The notes under the pieces were generated by a model, which was not told the DNA's origin, searched no databases, and saw nothing but the letters and a program-made list of their open reading frames with translations. Positions 34,986-44,410 of a DNA stretch of 64,000 nucleotides are shown one piece after another (the first letter of the stretch is position 1; each line of letters starts with the position of its first letter). The position numbers and the translations under genes are program-made. Origin of the DNA: Paenibacillus thalictri (lineage in GTDB: Bacteria; Bacillota; Bacilli; Paenibacillales; NBRC-103111); NCBI RefSeq assembly GCF_004307995.1, contig NZ_SIRE01000005.1, forward strand, positions 310,001 to 374,000, read 5' to 3'.

Positions 34986-35077
34986 TTGCTGATAAAGAGT
35001 TTGAGGATAATCCAAATCCTAATAACTTGCCGTTACAGCTAGCCCGTTGAAGCACTTATCCTTTTAAAATAAATAAA

Positions 35078-35151
35078 CCCCTGGCTACAGCACGGGAACA
35101 GGTTCGCGATATTACGAACTTGTCCGGTTTGCTGCAGCCAGGGGATTTTTT
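35078..35151. terminator. Large nested bidirectional terminator hairpin
   Basis: Outer stem CCCCTGGCT / AGCCAGGGG, continued by CAGCA/TGCTG and an inner stem around GGTTCG ... CGAACTTGTCC. It is followed by ATTTTTT on the plus strand and by a T-rich tail on the minus strand, so it can end both the GNAT transcript and the nagA transcript arriving from the right. The size (74 nt) is unusual for a terminator. Confidence 0.7.
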
Positions 35152-35190
35152 AGCCGATATGTTAAGACTGATGGGAGGAAACAGGCGTTT

Positions 35191-36375
35191 TTAGCCGAGT
35201 TTGCGGCCGTGCACCCATACTTGCTTAAGTTCAAGCTGGCGGTCAAGCAGGAGGACGTCCGCTTGTTTGCCGGCGGTCAGAGAGCCCGTCACATCGTCGA
35301 TTCCGATGACACGTGCCGGATTGCCGCTGGCCATTCGGCTGGCCTGTTCCAGCGGGATGCCGACCCGTCTAACGGCGAATTGCAGAGCGCCGATCATCGT
35401 CAGCGTACTTCCCGCTAGACTGGAGCCGTCGGCAAGACGGGCGACGCCGTCTTGTACGATGACGGCCAGGCCGCCCAGCTCATAAGGGCCGTCTCCGAGA
35501 CCGACGGCCGAGATGGCATCGGTAATCAGCACGGTGTTCGCTGCGCCTTTCATCTTGGCAATCAAGCCGATGCCAACCGGATGCACATGATGCCCGTCAG
35601 CGATCACTTCAGCCGTAATCCGGTCATCGGTCAGTACGCCTCCGACAGTTCCCGGCTCCCGATGATGGAGCGGGCGCATCGCATTAAACGTATGCACGGC
35701 ATGGCTAAGCCCTTGTTCCACGGCAGCTTCGAGCTGCTCGTACAAAGCGTCGGTATGTCCGCAAGCAGCGACGATGCCGTTTGCTTTTAGCGCGGCGATA
35801 TAAGGCAAGGCGCCGTCCGTTTCAGGGGCCAGCGTTTGCATTTTAATCAGTCCCGGATATTTGTTGACCCATTCGTCAAGCCAATCGAGATTCGGAGCGG
35901 AAATATGCGAAGAATTTTGCGCTCCCGGCCATTTGGCGCTAATAAACGGGCCTTCGAGATGGACGCCGGCCAGTTGGGCGTAAGGCATCGGTTCGCTTCT
36001 GTACCGCGATACGCGTTCCAGCACGTTGTCGATACCCGATTTTGGCGCTGTCACCGTTGTGGCCAGCATCGTTGTCGTACCGTGCGAAGAATGGAAGCGC
36101 GTAATGACGTTCAGCTCGTCGCGGTCGGCGTCCATAAAGTCGTGACCGTAACCGCCGTGCACATGAATATCGATGAACCCGGGAAGCGCGTAGCCGCCCT
36201 CGCCGTCAATCCGCTCCAGATCGGGGGCCGCAGACGGATCAACTTCCAGTTGTTGCCTGGCTGGACCGGCAGCGCCGATTTGCGCGATGTTTCCGTCTTG
36301 CAGCAGCATCCAGCCATTCTCCAGAATCCCATCCGGAGTCACGATATTTACATGTTCAATAAGCGTTGATTTCAT
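35191..36375 (-). CDS. nagA: N-acetylglucosamine-6-phosphate deacetylase
   Basis: Hydrolyses GlcNAc-6-P to GlcN-6-P and acetate. 394 aa, amidohydrolase superfamily: GFIDIHVHGGYGHDFMD (first metal His pair), GVHLEGPFIS (metal Glu), CGHTDALYEQ and HTFNAMRPLHHREPG (metal His), and LITDAISAVGLGDG (catalytic Asp). The start overlaps the nagB stop by 4 nt (ATGA), showing coupled translation. Last gene of the RpiR-nagB-nagA operon, closed by the nested hairpin at 35078-35151. Confidence 0.95.
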   Translation of the reverse strand: MKSTLIEHVNIVTPDGILENGWMLLQDGNIAQIGAAGPARQQLEVDPSAAPDLERIDGEGGYALPGFIDIHVHGGYGHDFMDADRDELNVITRFHSSHGTTTMLATTVTAPKSGIDNVLERVSRYRSEPMPYAQLAGVHLEGPFISAKWPGAQNSSHISAPNLDWLDEWVNKYPGLIKMQTLAPETDGALPYIAALKANGIVAACGHTDALYEQLEAAVEQGLSHAVHTFNAMRPLHHREPGTVGGVLTDDRITAEVIADGHHVHPVGIGLIAKMKGAANTVLITDAISAVGLGDGPYELGGLAVIVQDGVARLADGSSLAGSTLTMIGALQFAVRRVGIPLEQASRMASGNPARVIGIDDVTGSLTAGKQADVLLLDRQLELKQVWVHGRKLG

Positions 36376-37100
36376 TGAAATAACCTCCCGGCTTCGGAAT
36401 CAAGCAATACGACTAAATGAGGGTGCGTTTGCAGCAGCGATGCGGGACAATCCGTCGTAATCGGCCCGGTCAGCGCACGGTGCACGATCTCTGCTTTATC
36501 CGCACCGCGGACGACAAGCAGAATCATTTTGGCTTGCAAAATCGTACCGACTCCCATGGTCAGCGCATGCGTCGGCACTTGATCGATCGAGTCGAAGAAA
36601 CGTGCGTTTGCTTGACGTGTCTCATCGCGCAAGGTCACGATGTGTGTGCCGCCGGTTAACGCATGGTCCGGCTCGTTAAAGCCGATATGCCCGTTATGTC
36701 CAAGTCCGAGCAGCTGCAGGTCGATCTGGCCGGCTTTGTCCAGCAGCATATTGTATCGGAGACACTCGGCTTGCAAATCTGCGGCGTTTCCGTCGGGAAT
36801 ATGAGCGCTGGATGCAGGCAGGTCGATATAGTTGAACAAGTGGCTTTGCATATAAGAATGATAGCTTTCCGGGTGTGTTTCCGGTAAACCTACATATTCG
36901 TCGAGGTTAAACGTCGTTGCCTCGCGAAAGCTGACCAATCCCCGCTCATAAGAGGCGACAACCTCCTTATAAATACCGACCGGCGTGCCCCCGGTAGCCA
37001 GGCCCAACACCGCGCGGCGGTTCGTTTGGATCAAACCGGTGATGATGCCGGCACCGGCTTCGTTTAATTTGTCCGTAGAATCGAAGGTGAGGATATTCAT
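36372..37100 (-). CDS. nagB: Glucosamine-6-phosphate deaminase
   Basis: Converts GlcN-6-P to fructose-6-P and ammonium, the entry to glycolysis. 242 aa, the short form found in Bacillus. LGLATGGTPVGIYKEVV near residue 33, FNLDEYVGL near 64, LLGLGHNGHIGFNEP near 128-142 (catalytic His and Glu pair) are all present. Start 37100 lies 6 nt after the regulator stop, and its end overlaps nagA. The C-terminal allosteric extension of E. coli NagB is absent, as usual in Bacillota. Confidence 0.95.
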   Translation of the reverse strand: MNILTFDSTDKLNEAGAGIITGLIQTNRRAVLGLATGGTPVGIYKEVVASYERGLVSFREATTFNLDEYVGLPETHPESYHSYMQSHLFNYIDLPASSAHIPDGNAADLQAECLRYNMLLDKAGQIDLQLLGLGHNGHIGFNEPDHALTGGTHIVTLRDETRQANARFFDSIDQVPTHALTMGVGTILQAKMILLVVRGADKAEIVHRALTGPITTDCPASLLQTHPHLVVLLDSEAGRLFQ

Positions 37101-37106
37101 CCGTAA

Positions 37107-37961
37107 TTATTCTCCTTTGGTGACGTATTTTTTAACCATTTGATAAGAATTTTCCAGCTTCGGGACATGCTCTTCGAATTGCTCGCTGACCAAAGCGGTA
37201 AACAAAATATCGATAACATGGAGCTGCGCAATTCTGGAGGCCATATCGCCGCGGCGCATGCCTTCCTCCAAGGTGGAGGTAAACAGCTGAATATCGGCGG
37301 CGCTGGCCAGCGTATTGGTCCCGAATTTCGTGAGGGAAATGGTGGTTGCGCCATTCTCCGCCGCGCAGCGAATCGCATTGACCGTCTCCGGCGTTTCCCC
37401 GGAATAGGAAATGCCGATCGCAACATCGTGTCCGGTAAGGTTAGAAGCCGATGTCAGCTGCATATGAGGATCAGCGAATGTGACCGCACGTTTGCCGATG
37501 CGAATGAGCTTCTGATAAAAATCGAGAGCGACCACGCTGGAAGTTGCAACGCCGTAAAGATCGATTTGCCTTGCCGACTTCAGGGCGTCGACAGCTTTCT
37601 GCAGCTGTTTGACGTCTTGAAGCCGCGTCGTATCGGTGATGGAGCGGAGATGATTGGCTTCCATGGCGGCGATAATGCTGGAAAGCGTGTTGCCGGCGAC
37701 GATGTCCTGGTAAGATTGCACATCGGCGGGTTGGGCCAGCTCCGCGGCCAGCTTCATTTTAAATTCGGCAAAACCTTGAAAATGCAGCGCACGGCAAAAA
37801 CGTGAAATCGTCGCCGTACTGCCTCCGGATTTCTCGGCCAGCTCGGTAATGGTCATCGTGACGACATCCGGAGCATGGTCCACAATGTAAGCGGCGATGT
37901 CTTGCTCCTTCGGATGCATGGAATCGTTGTGTTCGCGTATAGCGTGTAAGATACCTGACAT
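37107..37961 (-). CDS. MurR/RpiR-family regulator of the nag operon
   Basis: 284-aa regulator with N-terminal HTH_6 domain (about 1-75; PKEQDIAAYIVDHAPDVVTMTITELAEKSGGSTATISRFCRAL) and SIS domain (about 115-255; IDLYGVATSSVVALDFYQKLIRIG, GISYSGETPETVNAI). Paralogue of the regulator at 28499-29359. Start at 37961 is chosen from the family beginning (MSGILHAIREHND); the frame extends to 38102 through the non-coding region. Most Bacillota use the GntR-type NagR for nagAB; an RpiR member as the first gene of the operon is a less common arrangement. Ligand is probably an amino-sugar phosphate. Confidence 0.85.
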   Translation of the reverse strand: MSGILHAIREHNDSMHPKEQDIAAYIVDHAPDVVTMTITELAEKSGGSTATISRFCRALHFQGFAEFKMKLAAELAQPADVQSYQDIVAGNTLSSIIAAMEANHLRSITDTTRLQDVKQLQKAVDALKSARQIDLYGVATSSVVALDFYQKLIRIGKRAVTFADPHMQLTSASNLTGHDVAIGISYSGETPETVNAIRCAAENGATTISLTKFGTNTLASAADIQLFTSTLEEGMRRGDMASRIAQLHVIDILFTALVSEQFEEHVPKLENSYQMVKKYVTKGE

Positions 37962-38225
37962 TGTAATCACCTTATGACGAAAATGATTTACATGAATATT
38001 GTCTAGAATAAGAAAATACTTTACACAACTAATATACCTTAATCTTTCATCGACAGCAATCCTTGTCTGCATAATTTGTCGCTTTTGACCGAAAAAAAAC
38101 AATCACACCCAATTGATTAATAAAATATTTCATCATGATAAAAACATATAAATTTACATTATGAAGATGATGGGGTAATCTGGATACAATGCGATATAAC
38201 GTGAGTTGGACAAAGGGAGGATCAT
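37962..38225. other. Divergent intergenic region between nag operon and citA
   Basis: 264 nt, AT-rich (by eye about 35% GC), holding both promoters. It contains AATATTTCA at 38134-38142, the same half-site as in the promoter of the other RpiR-type regulator, followed closely by TCATGA, and stretches with TTTACAT near 38151. I cannot assign exact -35/-10 boxes for either gene. No open frame or structured RNA seen. Confidence 0.4.
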
Positions 38226-39323
38226 TTGATGCCAAAAGTAACCGGTTTGGAAGGAATCGTAGCTGCGGAAACAGACATTAGCTTAGTAGACGGCATTCAA
38301 GGACATCTAATTTACAGGGGATATTGGGCCAAAGACTTGGCGGTGCAAAAAAGCTATGAAGAAGTCGCTTATTTATTGTGGTTCGGCCGTTTGCCCGACG
38401 CCGCGGAAGCTTCCGGCTTTCAAGCGAAGCTGGCTCAATTGCGGGAGCTGCCGGCACATCTCAAGTTGATCATCGACAGTCTTCCCGGCACTATACCGAT
38501 GATGTCGGTGCTGCAGACAGCGGTGGCTGCGCTCGCAACCCCGGATTTCGCCTGGCCGCCGACAGCGGATCAAGCGGCGCTGCTCACGGCGGTCCTGCCT
38601 ACCGTTATAGCTTATCGTCAAGCGAAATTGAATGGAACGCCATGGGTTGGCCCTGACGCCGAGCTGGACCATACATCCAACTATTTATATATGCTGATCG
38701 GGAAAAAACCGGAGGAAGCTCATGCCAAAGCGCTGGGAGCGTATCTGGTGCTTGGCATGGAGCATGGCATGAACGCATCTACCTTTGCGGCGCGGGTAGT
38801 CGCTTCCACCCAGGCCGATCTGGCGTCTGCCGTATGCGGAGGTATCGGGGCGATGAAAGGGCCGCTGCATGGCGGCGCGCCGTCCGAAGTCACTGCAATG
38901 CTGGAGGAGATCGGGACCAAAGACCATGCCGAGACCTGGCTGCGCCATGTGCTTGAGCAAGGAGGCCGGCTCATGGGCTTCGGCCACCGTATTTACAAGA
39001 CAAGAGACCCCAGAGCGGAAGCGCTGCAGGCTGTTGCTCTGCAACTGAACGGACAGGATCATTGGCTTGATTTGGCGCTGCACGTTGAAGAAACGGCGGT
39101 TCGCTTGTTGGAGGAATACAAGCCGGGCCGCCGGCTTTACGCCAATGTTGAGTTTTATGCGGCGGCTGTCATGAGGGCTATCGACCTTCCTGCGGAGCTG
39201 TTTACACCGACATTTACGGTCGGACGAATCGTTGGCTGGACTGCCCATGTATTGGAGCAGGCCGATGTAAACCGCATCTTCCGGCCGCAATCGGTATATA
39301 CCGGAGACATGCCCGCACAATGA
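38226..39323 (+). CDS. citA: Citrate synthase (CitA-like)
   Basis: Condenses oxaloacetate and acetyl-CoA (or, less likely, propionyl-CoA). The 365-aa length and the beginning GLEGIVAAETDIS...LIYRGY match the short Gram-positive type. First catalytic His in GMEHGMNASTFAAR (about residue 178), second in GRLMGFGHRIYKTRDPRAE (about 257). The third catalytic position, Asp in the NVDFY motif of most citrate synthases, is Glu here (E309, NVEFYAAAVMRAI). From memory the minor enzyme CitA of Bacillus also has Glu there, so this may be a subfamily trait rather than damage. GGGAGG lies 8 nt before the ATG. Methylcitrate synthase is an alternative. Confidence 0.85.
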   Translation: MMPKVTGLEGIVAAETDISLVDGIQGHLIYRGYWAKDLAVQKSYEEVAYLLWFGRLPDAAEASGFQAKLAQLRELPAHLKLIIDSLPGTIPMMSVLQTAVAALATPDFAWPPTADQAALLTAVLPTVIAYRQAKLNGTPWVGPDAELDHTSNYLYMLIGKKPEEAHAKALGAYLVLGMEHGMNASTFAARVVASTQADLASAVCGGIGAMKGPLHGGAPSEVTAMLEEIGTKDHAETWLRHVLEQGGRLMGFGHRIYKTRDPRAEALQAVALQLNGQDHWLDLALHVEETAVRLLEEYKPGRRLYANVEFYAAAVMRAIDLPAELFTPTFTVGRIVGWTAHVLEQADVNRIFRPQSVYTGDMPAQ

Positions 39324-39351
39324 GGTGCAATGTTAGATATAAATAAAAAAC

Positions 39352-39396
39352 CAGCGTCAGCCTAGGACGGCAAAGCGAAGTCCTGGGCTGGCGCTG
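39352..39396. terminator. Strong hairpin terminator after citA
   Basis: CAGCGTCAGCCTAGGAC / GTCCTGGGCTGGCGCTG, a 17-bp stem with wobble positions, with AAATAAAAAA on the left (T-run on minus) and TTTATTG on the right. Confidence 0.75.
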
Positions 39397-39400
39397 TTTA

Positions 39401-39428
39401 TTGAACGTGACGCAATCAGTGATATAAT
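39401..39428 (+). promoter_or_regulatory. Promoter of the TetR gene at 39478
   Basis: TTGAAC (39401-39406) and TATAAT (39423-39428), 16-nt spacing. A palindromic TGATATCA lies just downstream (39445-39452) and could be part of an operator. Confidence 0.6.
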
Positions 39429-39477
39429 GGTTGCGTGATGGAACTGATATCACATCATTCATAGGGAAGTGAAATTG

Positions 39478-40080
39478 ATGTCAACGAATGAAAGGGCATA
39501 CCACCATGGCGACTTAAAAGATACGCTGATCCGCACATCTTTGAAGGTGATTTCGGAAACCGGGCTTAACGGCTTTTCAGTTGCCAAAGTTGCGAAGCAG
39601 GCAGGTGTTTCCTCGGGAGCCCCTTATCGTCATTTTCCCGATCGGGAGAGCTTGCTTGCCGCAACCGGCATCGTGTTTCTGAAAGAACTTACAGCGAGAA
39701 TACGAGCTGCTATTCACGCGGCGGGAGATGACCCGATTGATCGTCTGGCTTCGACAGCCGGCGCTTATGTGAAATATGCCATTGACCATAATGTCGGATT
39801 TGAATTGTTTACCGCAATGAGAGACGCGCAGTATCCGGAATTTCATGAACGCAGCCGTGAAATGATTGGTTTACTGTTTTCGCTAGTCCAAGAAACCGAA
39901 CCTCATGCCTCTTGGAGTATGATTGTCAAGTCAATGGAAGCGCATCTAGCCATGAGTCAAGGATTTGCCGATATGTACAATCAAGGTTTTTTCGCACAAA
40001 TGAAACTTACGCAAGAGGAAGTTGCCGAGCGGGCCACAGCGGCCACGAGATACCTGATTAAAGGCCGAACGATGCAGTGA
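39478..40080 (+). CDS. TetR/AcrR-family transcriptional regulator
   Basis: 200-aa repressor-type protein. HHGDLKDTLIRTSLKVISETGLNGFSVAKVAKQAGVSSGAPYRHFPDRESLLAA is a typical TetR helix-turn-helix segment at residues 11-60; the remainder is the ligand and dimer domain, with a C-terminal TetR_C-like feature (GFFAQMKLTQEEVAERA). Start at ATG 39478 with AGGGA 10 nt upstream; GTG 39469 is an alternative three codons longer. It has its own promoter and terminator and is convergent with the ABC exporter pair; target genes are not evident. Confidence 0.88.
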   Translation: MSTNERAYHHGDLKDTLIRTSLKVISETGLNGFSVAKVAKQAGVSSGAPYRHFPDRESLLAATGIVFLKELTARIRAAIHAAGDDPIDRLASTAGAYVKYAIDHNVGFELFTAMRDAQYPEFHERSREMIGLLFSLVQETEPHASWSMIVKSMEAHLAMSQGFADMYNQGFFAQMKLTQEEVAERATAATRYLIKGRTMQ

Positions 40081-40107
40081 AGCAGCAAATAACGGTGGAT
40101 ATGAAAA

Positions 40108-40137
40108 GAGCCGCTCCATGGCCTGGGGCGGCTTTTT
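40108..40137 (+). terminator. Rho-independent terminator of the TetR gene
   Basis: GAGCCGCTCC ... GGGGCGGCTTTTTG hairpin, 28 nt after the stop. Confidence 0.8.
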
Positions 40138-40201
40138 GTGAAGAGTAAAAATCGGGCACGTTTCGCGGCAAAACGGACCATAGGCATGCCCGAATAAACA
40201 T

Positions 40202-41968
40202 TCAGTCCGTTTCGCGGCTCCACAAACGGCGCATTTCCTCGCTAGTCTCCAGCAGCTGCTCCAGCGTGCCTTCCGCTTCGATCAAGCCGTCCTTCAGCAC
40301 GATGATATGATCCGCGCGGTGAAACGCCGCCTTCCGGTGCGATACAACCACACATGCGGCGTGCCGTTCCTCGGCCAGCCGTTCCCACAGCTTGCGCTCT
40401 GTTTCCACATCCAGCGCGCTCGACAAATCGTCAAACACCAATAAGTCGGCATCCCGCACGAACATTCGGGCGGCGGCTGTCCGCTGCGCTTGGCCGCCGG
40501 ACAACTTGACGCCGCGCGGACCGATGACCGTTTCCATCCCCAGCGGCAGCCGCTCCAGATCCGGCTCCAGCACCGCGGAACGAACAGCCGCGTTTAATTG
40601 CTCCGGCGCGGCCTGCATCCCGAGCAGCACATTTTCGCGCAGCGTGTCGCTGTAAAGCCGCGGCACCTGCGGGGTGTATGCGCTGCGGGGCGGGATAAAG
40701 AAAGCTCCCGGATCGTCAATCGCTTCGCCGTTCCAGCGGATCACGCCGCCATCTTTGGGCAGCAAACCGAGCAAGGCGCGAACCAGCGTCGTTTTTCCCG
40801 ACCCAATCCTCCCGGTAATGACGGTAAATGATCCCGGCCGCACCGTAAGCCGAATTTGTTCGATGCCCCGGCCGGTCTCGGGATAACGGTAGCTGAGCTC
40901 TTCCACCTGCATAAGGCGGAGTTCCGTATGAGCCGTATCCGCTTCCGGCTCCAGTTCGCCGGGTTCAGGCAGGCGGCCGCGCAAATACAGCGGGTGCGGC
41001 TCCAGCAATTTGCCCGGCTCGTCACCTTGCAGCAGGGTAGTCAGTCGATCTTTGGCGACTTGGCATTGCTTGAAGTAGGTAAGGAATTTTCCGAAATTTT
41101 GGATAAACTGAGTGACAAACGTCAAATAGTAAACGAATAGAGAGAAATCGCCTACTGTAAAACTTCCGTCGCGCATCGCCTGTGCGGCCAGCAGCAGAAT
41201 CAATCCGGTCCCGATATTCACCGTGTTGGAAAATACCGAATCGAGCATCTGCGTCAGCAGCTGATCTTTCAGCGTAGCCTGACGGCGGTTGTCATTGAGC
41301 TTGCGGAATCTGCCGATCACACGCTCTTCCGCACCGGCCACTTGGATCGACTGCACCGCGCCGAACATCTCGCTGATCGCGCCGGTGACCTGAGCCGTTG
41401 CCGCCCGGCTGGCGGCGCGGTATTTCTGCAGCAGGGCGGTGGACAACTGGGCGATCGCCACAACCACGACAAGCGGTACGAACACCCAGATCGTTAAGCC
41501 GGCGTGGATTTTGACCAAAATGAAAAAGGACACGATGGCGAAAATTGTCATGCCAAAAGCGTCTACCGACCAGCTGACCGTTTCTTCGGCCTGCTCCACA
41601 TCGTCCCGGAAGCTGCTGATCGCTTCGCCGGGAGAGCAGGGGATGGCGCGGGCGCCCGGTTTTTTCAGAATATGCCGGAGCAGATTGCGCCGGATCAGAC
41701 CGCCGATGCGCATCCGAAAGTTGACGTCCGTAATAAAGCCGAAAATAATCAGCACCGACCTGACAAGTGCGGCGGCAATCAGCAGCGCTACCAGCGACCA
41801 TACGCTGAAAGTGTAAGGAGTATGTCCCGTTAATGTATCAAAAAATTGCTTGGTTACCAGTCCCGGCAGGATAGGCGCCAAATAAATCAGCGTCCAGGCC
41901 AGCGCGTTCAGCCAATACAAGCCGGGGCGGTAACTGGTCATTTTTCGTAAAAATGATAAGGTACTCAC
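40202..41968 (-). CDS. ABC exporter half-transporter with degenerate catalytic site
   Basis: 588-aa protein with an N-terminal six-helix type I exporter membrane domain (about 20-300) and C-terminal ATPase. Walker A GRIGSGKT (386-393), canonical signature LSGGQ (489-493), Walker B LLVFDD (509-514) in which the catalytic Glu is replaced by Asp (D514), and H-loop VSHRK. With the upstream partner at 42001-43752 it forms a heterodimeric pair like BmrC/BmrD or TM287/288: this subunit gives one degenerate and one canonical half. Starts 32 nt after the partner's stop. Likely a multidrug or lipid/peptide exporter; substrate unknown. Confidence 0.9.
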   Translation of the reverse strand: MSTLSFLRKMTSYRPGLYWLNALAWTLIYLAPILPGLVTKQFFDTLTGHTPYTFSVWSLVALLIAAALVRSVLIIFGFITDVNFRMRIGGLIRRNLLRHILKKPGARAIPCSPGEAISSFRDDVEQAEETVSWSVDAFGMTIFAIVSFFILVKIHAGLTIWVFVPLVVVVAIAQLSTALLQKYRAASRAATAQVTGAISEMFGAVQSIQVAGAEERVIGRFRKLNDNRRQATLKDQLLTQMLDSVFSNTVNIGTGLILLLAAQAMRDGSFTVGDFSLFVYYLTFVTQFIQNFGKFLTYFKQCQVAKDRLTTLLQGDEPGKLLEPHPLYLRGRLPEPGELEPEADTAHTELRLMQVEELSYRYPETGRGIEQIRLTVRPGSFTVITGRIGSGKTTLVRALLGLLPKDGGVIRWNGEAIDDPGAFFIPPRSAYTPQVPRLYSDTLRENVLLGMQAAPEQLNAAVRSAVLEPDLERLPLGMETVIGPRGVKLSGGQAQRTAAARMFVRDADLLVFDDLSSALDVETERKLWERLAEERHAACVVVSHRKAAFHRADHIIVLKDGLIEAEGTLEQLLETSEEMRRLWSRETD

Positions 41969-42000
41969 GTCGTGCGTTCTCTCCTTCGTCCTTGATGGCC

Positions 42001-43752
42001 TTATGCCAGCATTTCCTCAAGCCCGACCTCCAGCGTCCGGCTGTATCTGGAGTTCGGATCGGCCGCCAGACGCACCCGGTCGCCGAGCTCGGCGATGTGC
42101 CCGTCCTCCAAAATCATGATTTGGTCGGCCCGTTGAATCGTTGCCAAACGGTGGGCGATGATAATGCAGGTGCGGTTATGCAGCAGCTTCTGGGTCGCTC
42201 TTTCGATTTTTTGCTCGGTGGCGGGGTCCAGACGGGATGAAGCTTCATCCAAGATGACCAGTCCCGGTTCGGTGAGAAATACACGGGCGAATGAAATCAG
42301 CTGCGCTTCCCCGGCCGATAAGCCGCCGCCGCCCGATTCGAGGTGTGTGTCCAGCCCTTGGGCGAGGGATTGCAGCCAGTCTTTCATGCCAAGCTCAGCG
42401 AGCACTTGTTCGATCAGCACATCCGGAACAGTGTCGTCAAACAGCGTGATATTATCGCGCAAAGTGCCTTCGACCAGTTCGATATTTTGCGTGACCAGAC
42501 CCACTCTGCCGCGCAGTTCGGACAACTTTGCTTGCCGCAGATCGGTGCCTTCCAGCAGCACCCGTCCTTGGGCCGGATCATAGAAACGGAGCAGCAGCCG
42601 GGCCAGGGTCGTTTTGCCGCTTCCCGTGCGCCCGAGCAGTCCGAGCACCTTTCCGCGCGGAAGTTCAAAATCAATGTCTTTCAGCGTCATGCTGCTTTCT
42701 TCGTAACCAAAGCTGACCTGTTCGAAGCGAACGGCTAACGCTCCGTTAGGCAGCGGCGCTCCCGGGCCGTCAACGATGGCCGAGCGGGTTTGCAGCAGCT
42801 CTTTGACGCGGATGATGCTGGCATCGGCTTTTTGCAAATCTTCCATCTGTGTGCGGATTTTCTCAATCGGTTTGGCCATCAGCTCGGTATAATAAAAAAC
42901 CATGTACACCGTACCCATCGAGATGGCGCCTTTCTTCCATAAATACGCCGTCAGCGCAAAGGCAATCGCATTGCCGATCGTAAACACAATCAGCGTGACA
43001 ATCCACATCGACGCCCAGCCGAAAAAAGCTCTTTTGCGGATGGGCAGCCATTTGCGCAGCAGCTGATGAAACCGGTGCATGACATACCCGGTGGCGCCGC
43101 TTGCGCGAGTGTCTTCCGTGCCTTCCAGATGTTCGCCGAGAAAGCCGTAGAAATCGCTGCTCATCTGCCTCAGCCGGCCCCAATGCGGAACGGAGAAGCG
43201 GCGGACATACTGGATCGCGTAAATTGCAAAAATGACAAACAGCAGCATGCCGCAGCCAATCAGCCAGCCTTCGCGGAACATCAGGATGACGATGCCGAAG
43301 ACAAGCAGCAAATTGCTGACCAGGGAAACGGCAAAGTTGGAGAAGAAGTTGGCCAAGTTGTTGATATCGCCGTCAACCCGTTCAATAATAGCGCCTGTCG
43401 TATGGGATTTATGAAAGCTCATATCCATACGGAGCGCGTGTGCCGCGACATCGCCGCGCAGCTTGTTGGTGGCGATCCATCCGATATTTTCGCCTATGTA
43501 CGTAGCGACGACACTTACAGCTTGCTGGAGAATGGATACGCCGATAAACAGCCCCGCGGCATAAAGCAGCAGCCGTGAATCGCCTTGCGATTGCGCGGAA
43601 TCGATGAAATAACGGATCACTTGCGGATTTACAAGCTGCATGGCCGTACCCGCAAGCACCAAAACGGCAAGCAGAATCATGCTGTTCCATTGCGAGGAGA
43701 GATAACTGCGGAGCAGCAACACATAATCTTTAATGGGAATTTTTCGCCGCAA
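42001..43752 (-). CDS. ABC exporter half-transporter, partner subunit
   Basis: 583-aa half-transporter from TTG 43752, which has GGAG 8 nt upstream; the frame runs to 43803 without a site. Membrane domain about 20-310; ATPase with Walker A GRTGSGKT (374-381), non-canonical signature LSAGE (478-482), normal Walker B LVILDE (Glu503) and H-loop IAHRL. The weak signature here and the Asp Walker B of the partner meet at the same composite site, so one ATP site is degenerate and one is consensus, as in known heterodimeric exporters. First gene of the two-gene operon. Confidence 0.9.
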   Translation of the reverse strand: MRRKIPIKDYVLLLRSYLSSQWNSMILLAVLVLAGTAMQLVNPQVIRYFIDSAQSQGDSRLLLYAAGLFIGVSILQQAVSVVATYIGENIGWIATNKLRGDVAAHALRMDMSFHKSHTTGAIIERVDGDINNLANFFSNFAVSLVSNLLLVFGIVILMFREGWLIGCGMLLFVIFAIYAIQYVRRFSVPHWGRLRQMSSDFYGFLGEHLEGTEDTRASGATGYVMHRFHQLLRKWLPIRKRAFFGWASMWIVTLIVFTIGNAIAFALTAYLWKKGAISMGTVYMVFYYTELMAKPIEKIRTQMEDLQKADASIIRVKELLQTRSAIVDGPGAPLPNGALAVRFEQVSFGYEESSMTLKDIDFELPRGKVLGLLGRTGSGKTTLARLLLRFYDPAQGRVLLEGTDLRQAKLSELRGRVGLVTQNIELVEGTLRDNITLFDDTVPDVLIEQVLAELGMKDWLQSLAQGLDTHLESGGGGLSAGEAQLISFARVFLTEPGLVILDEASSRLDPATEQKIERATQKLLHNRTCIIIAHRLATIQRADQIMILEDGHIAELGDRVRLAADPNSRYSRTLEVGLEEMLA

Positions 43753-43864
43753 ACGATGAGCTCCTTTCAAGCAAGCGGTGCTTCTGTATTCTAGGATATG
43801 CATGTAACTTTAGTCATCAATCCTTGCGGAGTCAATGATTTTTTCAAACTCTTTTGTAAAACAC

Positions 43865-43906
43865 AAAAAATCCCTGCTTAGTCCGCTGGGGACCGGGCAG
43901 GGATTT
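43865..43906 (-). terminator. Rho-independent terminator of the membrane protein gene
   Basis: Minus strand: AAATCCCTGC ... GCAGGGATTT stem followed by T-run (43865-43870). Confidence 0.8.
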
Positions 43907-43921
43907 CGTATGCCGGGAGGA

Positions 43922-44371
43922 TCAAAGCTTAACTGCGACGATAAAAACAACGGATAGGACACAAACTACGCTAACCATCATGCCGCTGAGGTACCGGGCC
44001 ATTCCGGAACGGATGTCAAGCTGATCGCCGGCAGTCAGTTTGACGACGAGCTTTTTGCCGAGAATCGAGAGAAGCACGATAAACAAAAGAATAAACATCC
44101 CGCCGACTTCCTCCATATAATGCATCCAAAACGGTTTAGCCGATCTGATTAGACCCATATCAACGATAAGCAGAACACCACTGATTAACACGACAAATGA
44201 GCTGGGATGGGTAAGGAAATTAAAGATTTTGACTGTTTTCTGAGCGAGTTGGCCGATTTCAGGGCTGGCGATGTGCTTTTTCATCATCGTTAGCATCACA
44301 ATGACGGCAACAAGTGAACCTAGCCAAATTGATAAACCGGTTAAATGAAAAAATAAAAGCAGTCCATACAT
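43922..44371 (-). CDS. Four-helix membrane protein (DUF2269/CopD-like)
   Basis: 149-aa integral membrane protein with four predicted helices: YGLLLFFHLTGLSIWLGSLVAVIVML, a second near FNFLTHPSSFVVLISGVLLIV, a third near GGMFILLFIVLLSILG, and a fourth at the end. The His-rich first helix (FFHLTG) and the FLTHP segment recall DUF2269 or CopD/YwnJ-like proteins, which may bind heme or copper, but this is uncertain. GGAGG precedes ATG 44371; the longer frame to 44434 is not supported. Divergent from a PadR regulator gene whose start is 151 nt away, so probably under its control. Confidence 0.65.
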   Translation of the reverse strand: MYGLLLFFHLTGLSIWLGSLVAVIVMLTMMKKHIASPEIGQLAQKTVKIFNFLTHPSSFVVLISGVLLIVDMGLIRSAKPFWMHYMEEVGGMFILLFIVLLSILGKKLVVKLTAGDQLDIRSGMARYLSGMMVSVVCVLSVVFIVAVKL

Positions 44372-44410
44372 CGTTTTTACCTCCAATGTGTTGTCGTTAT
44401 TCATGAAGAG

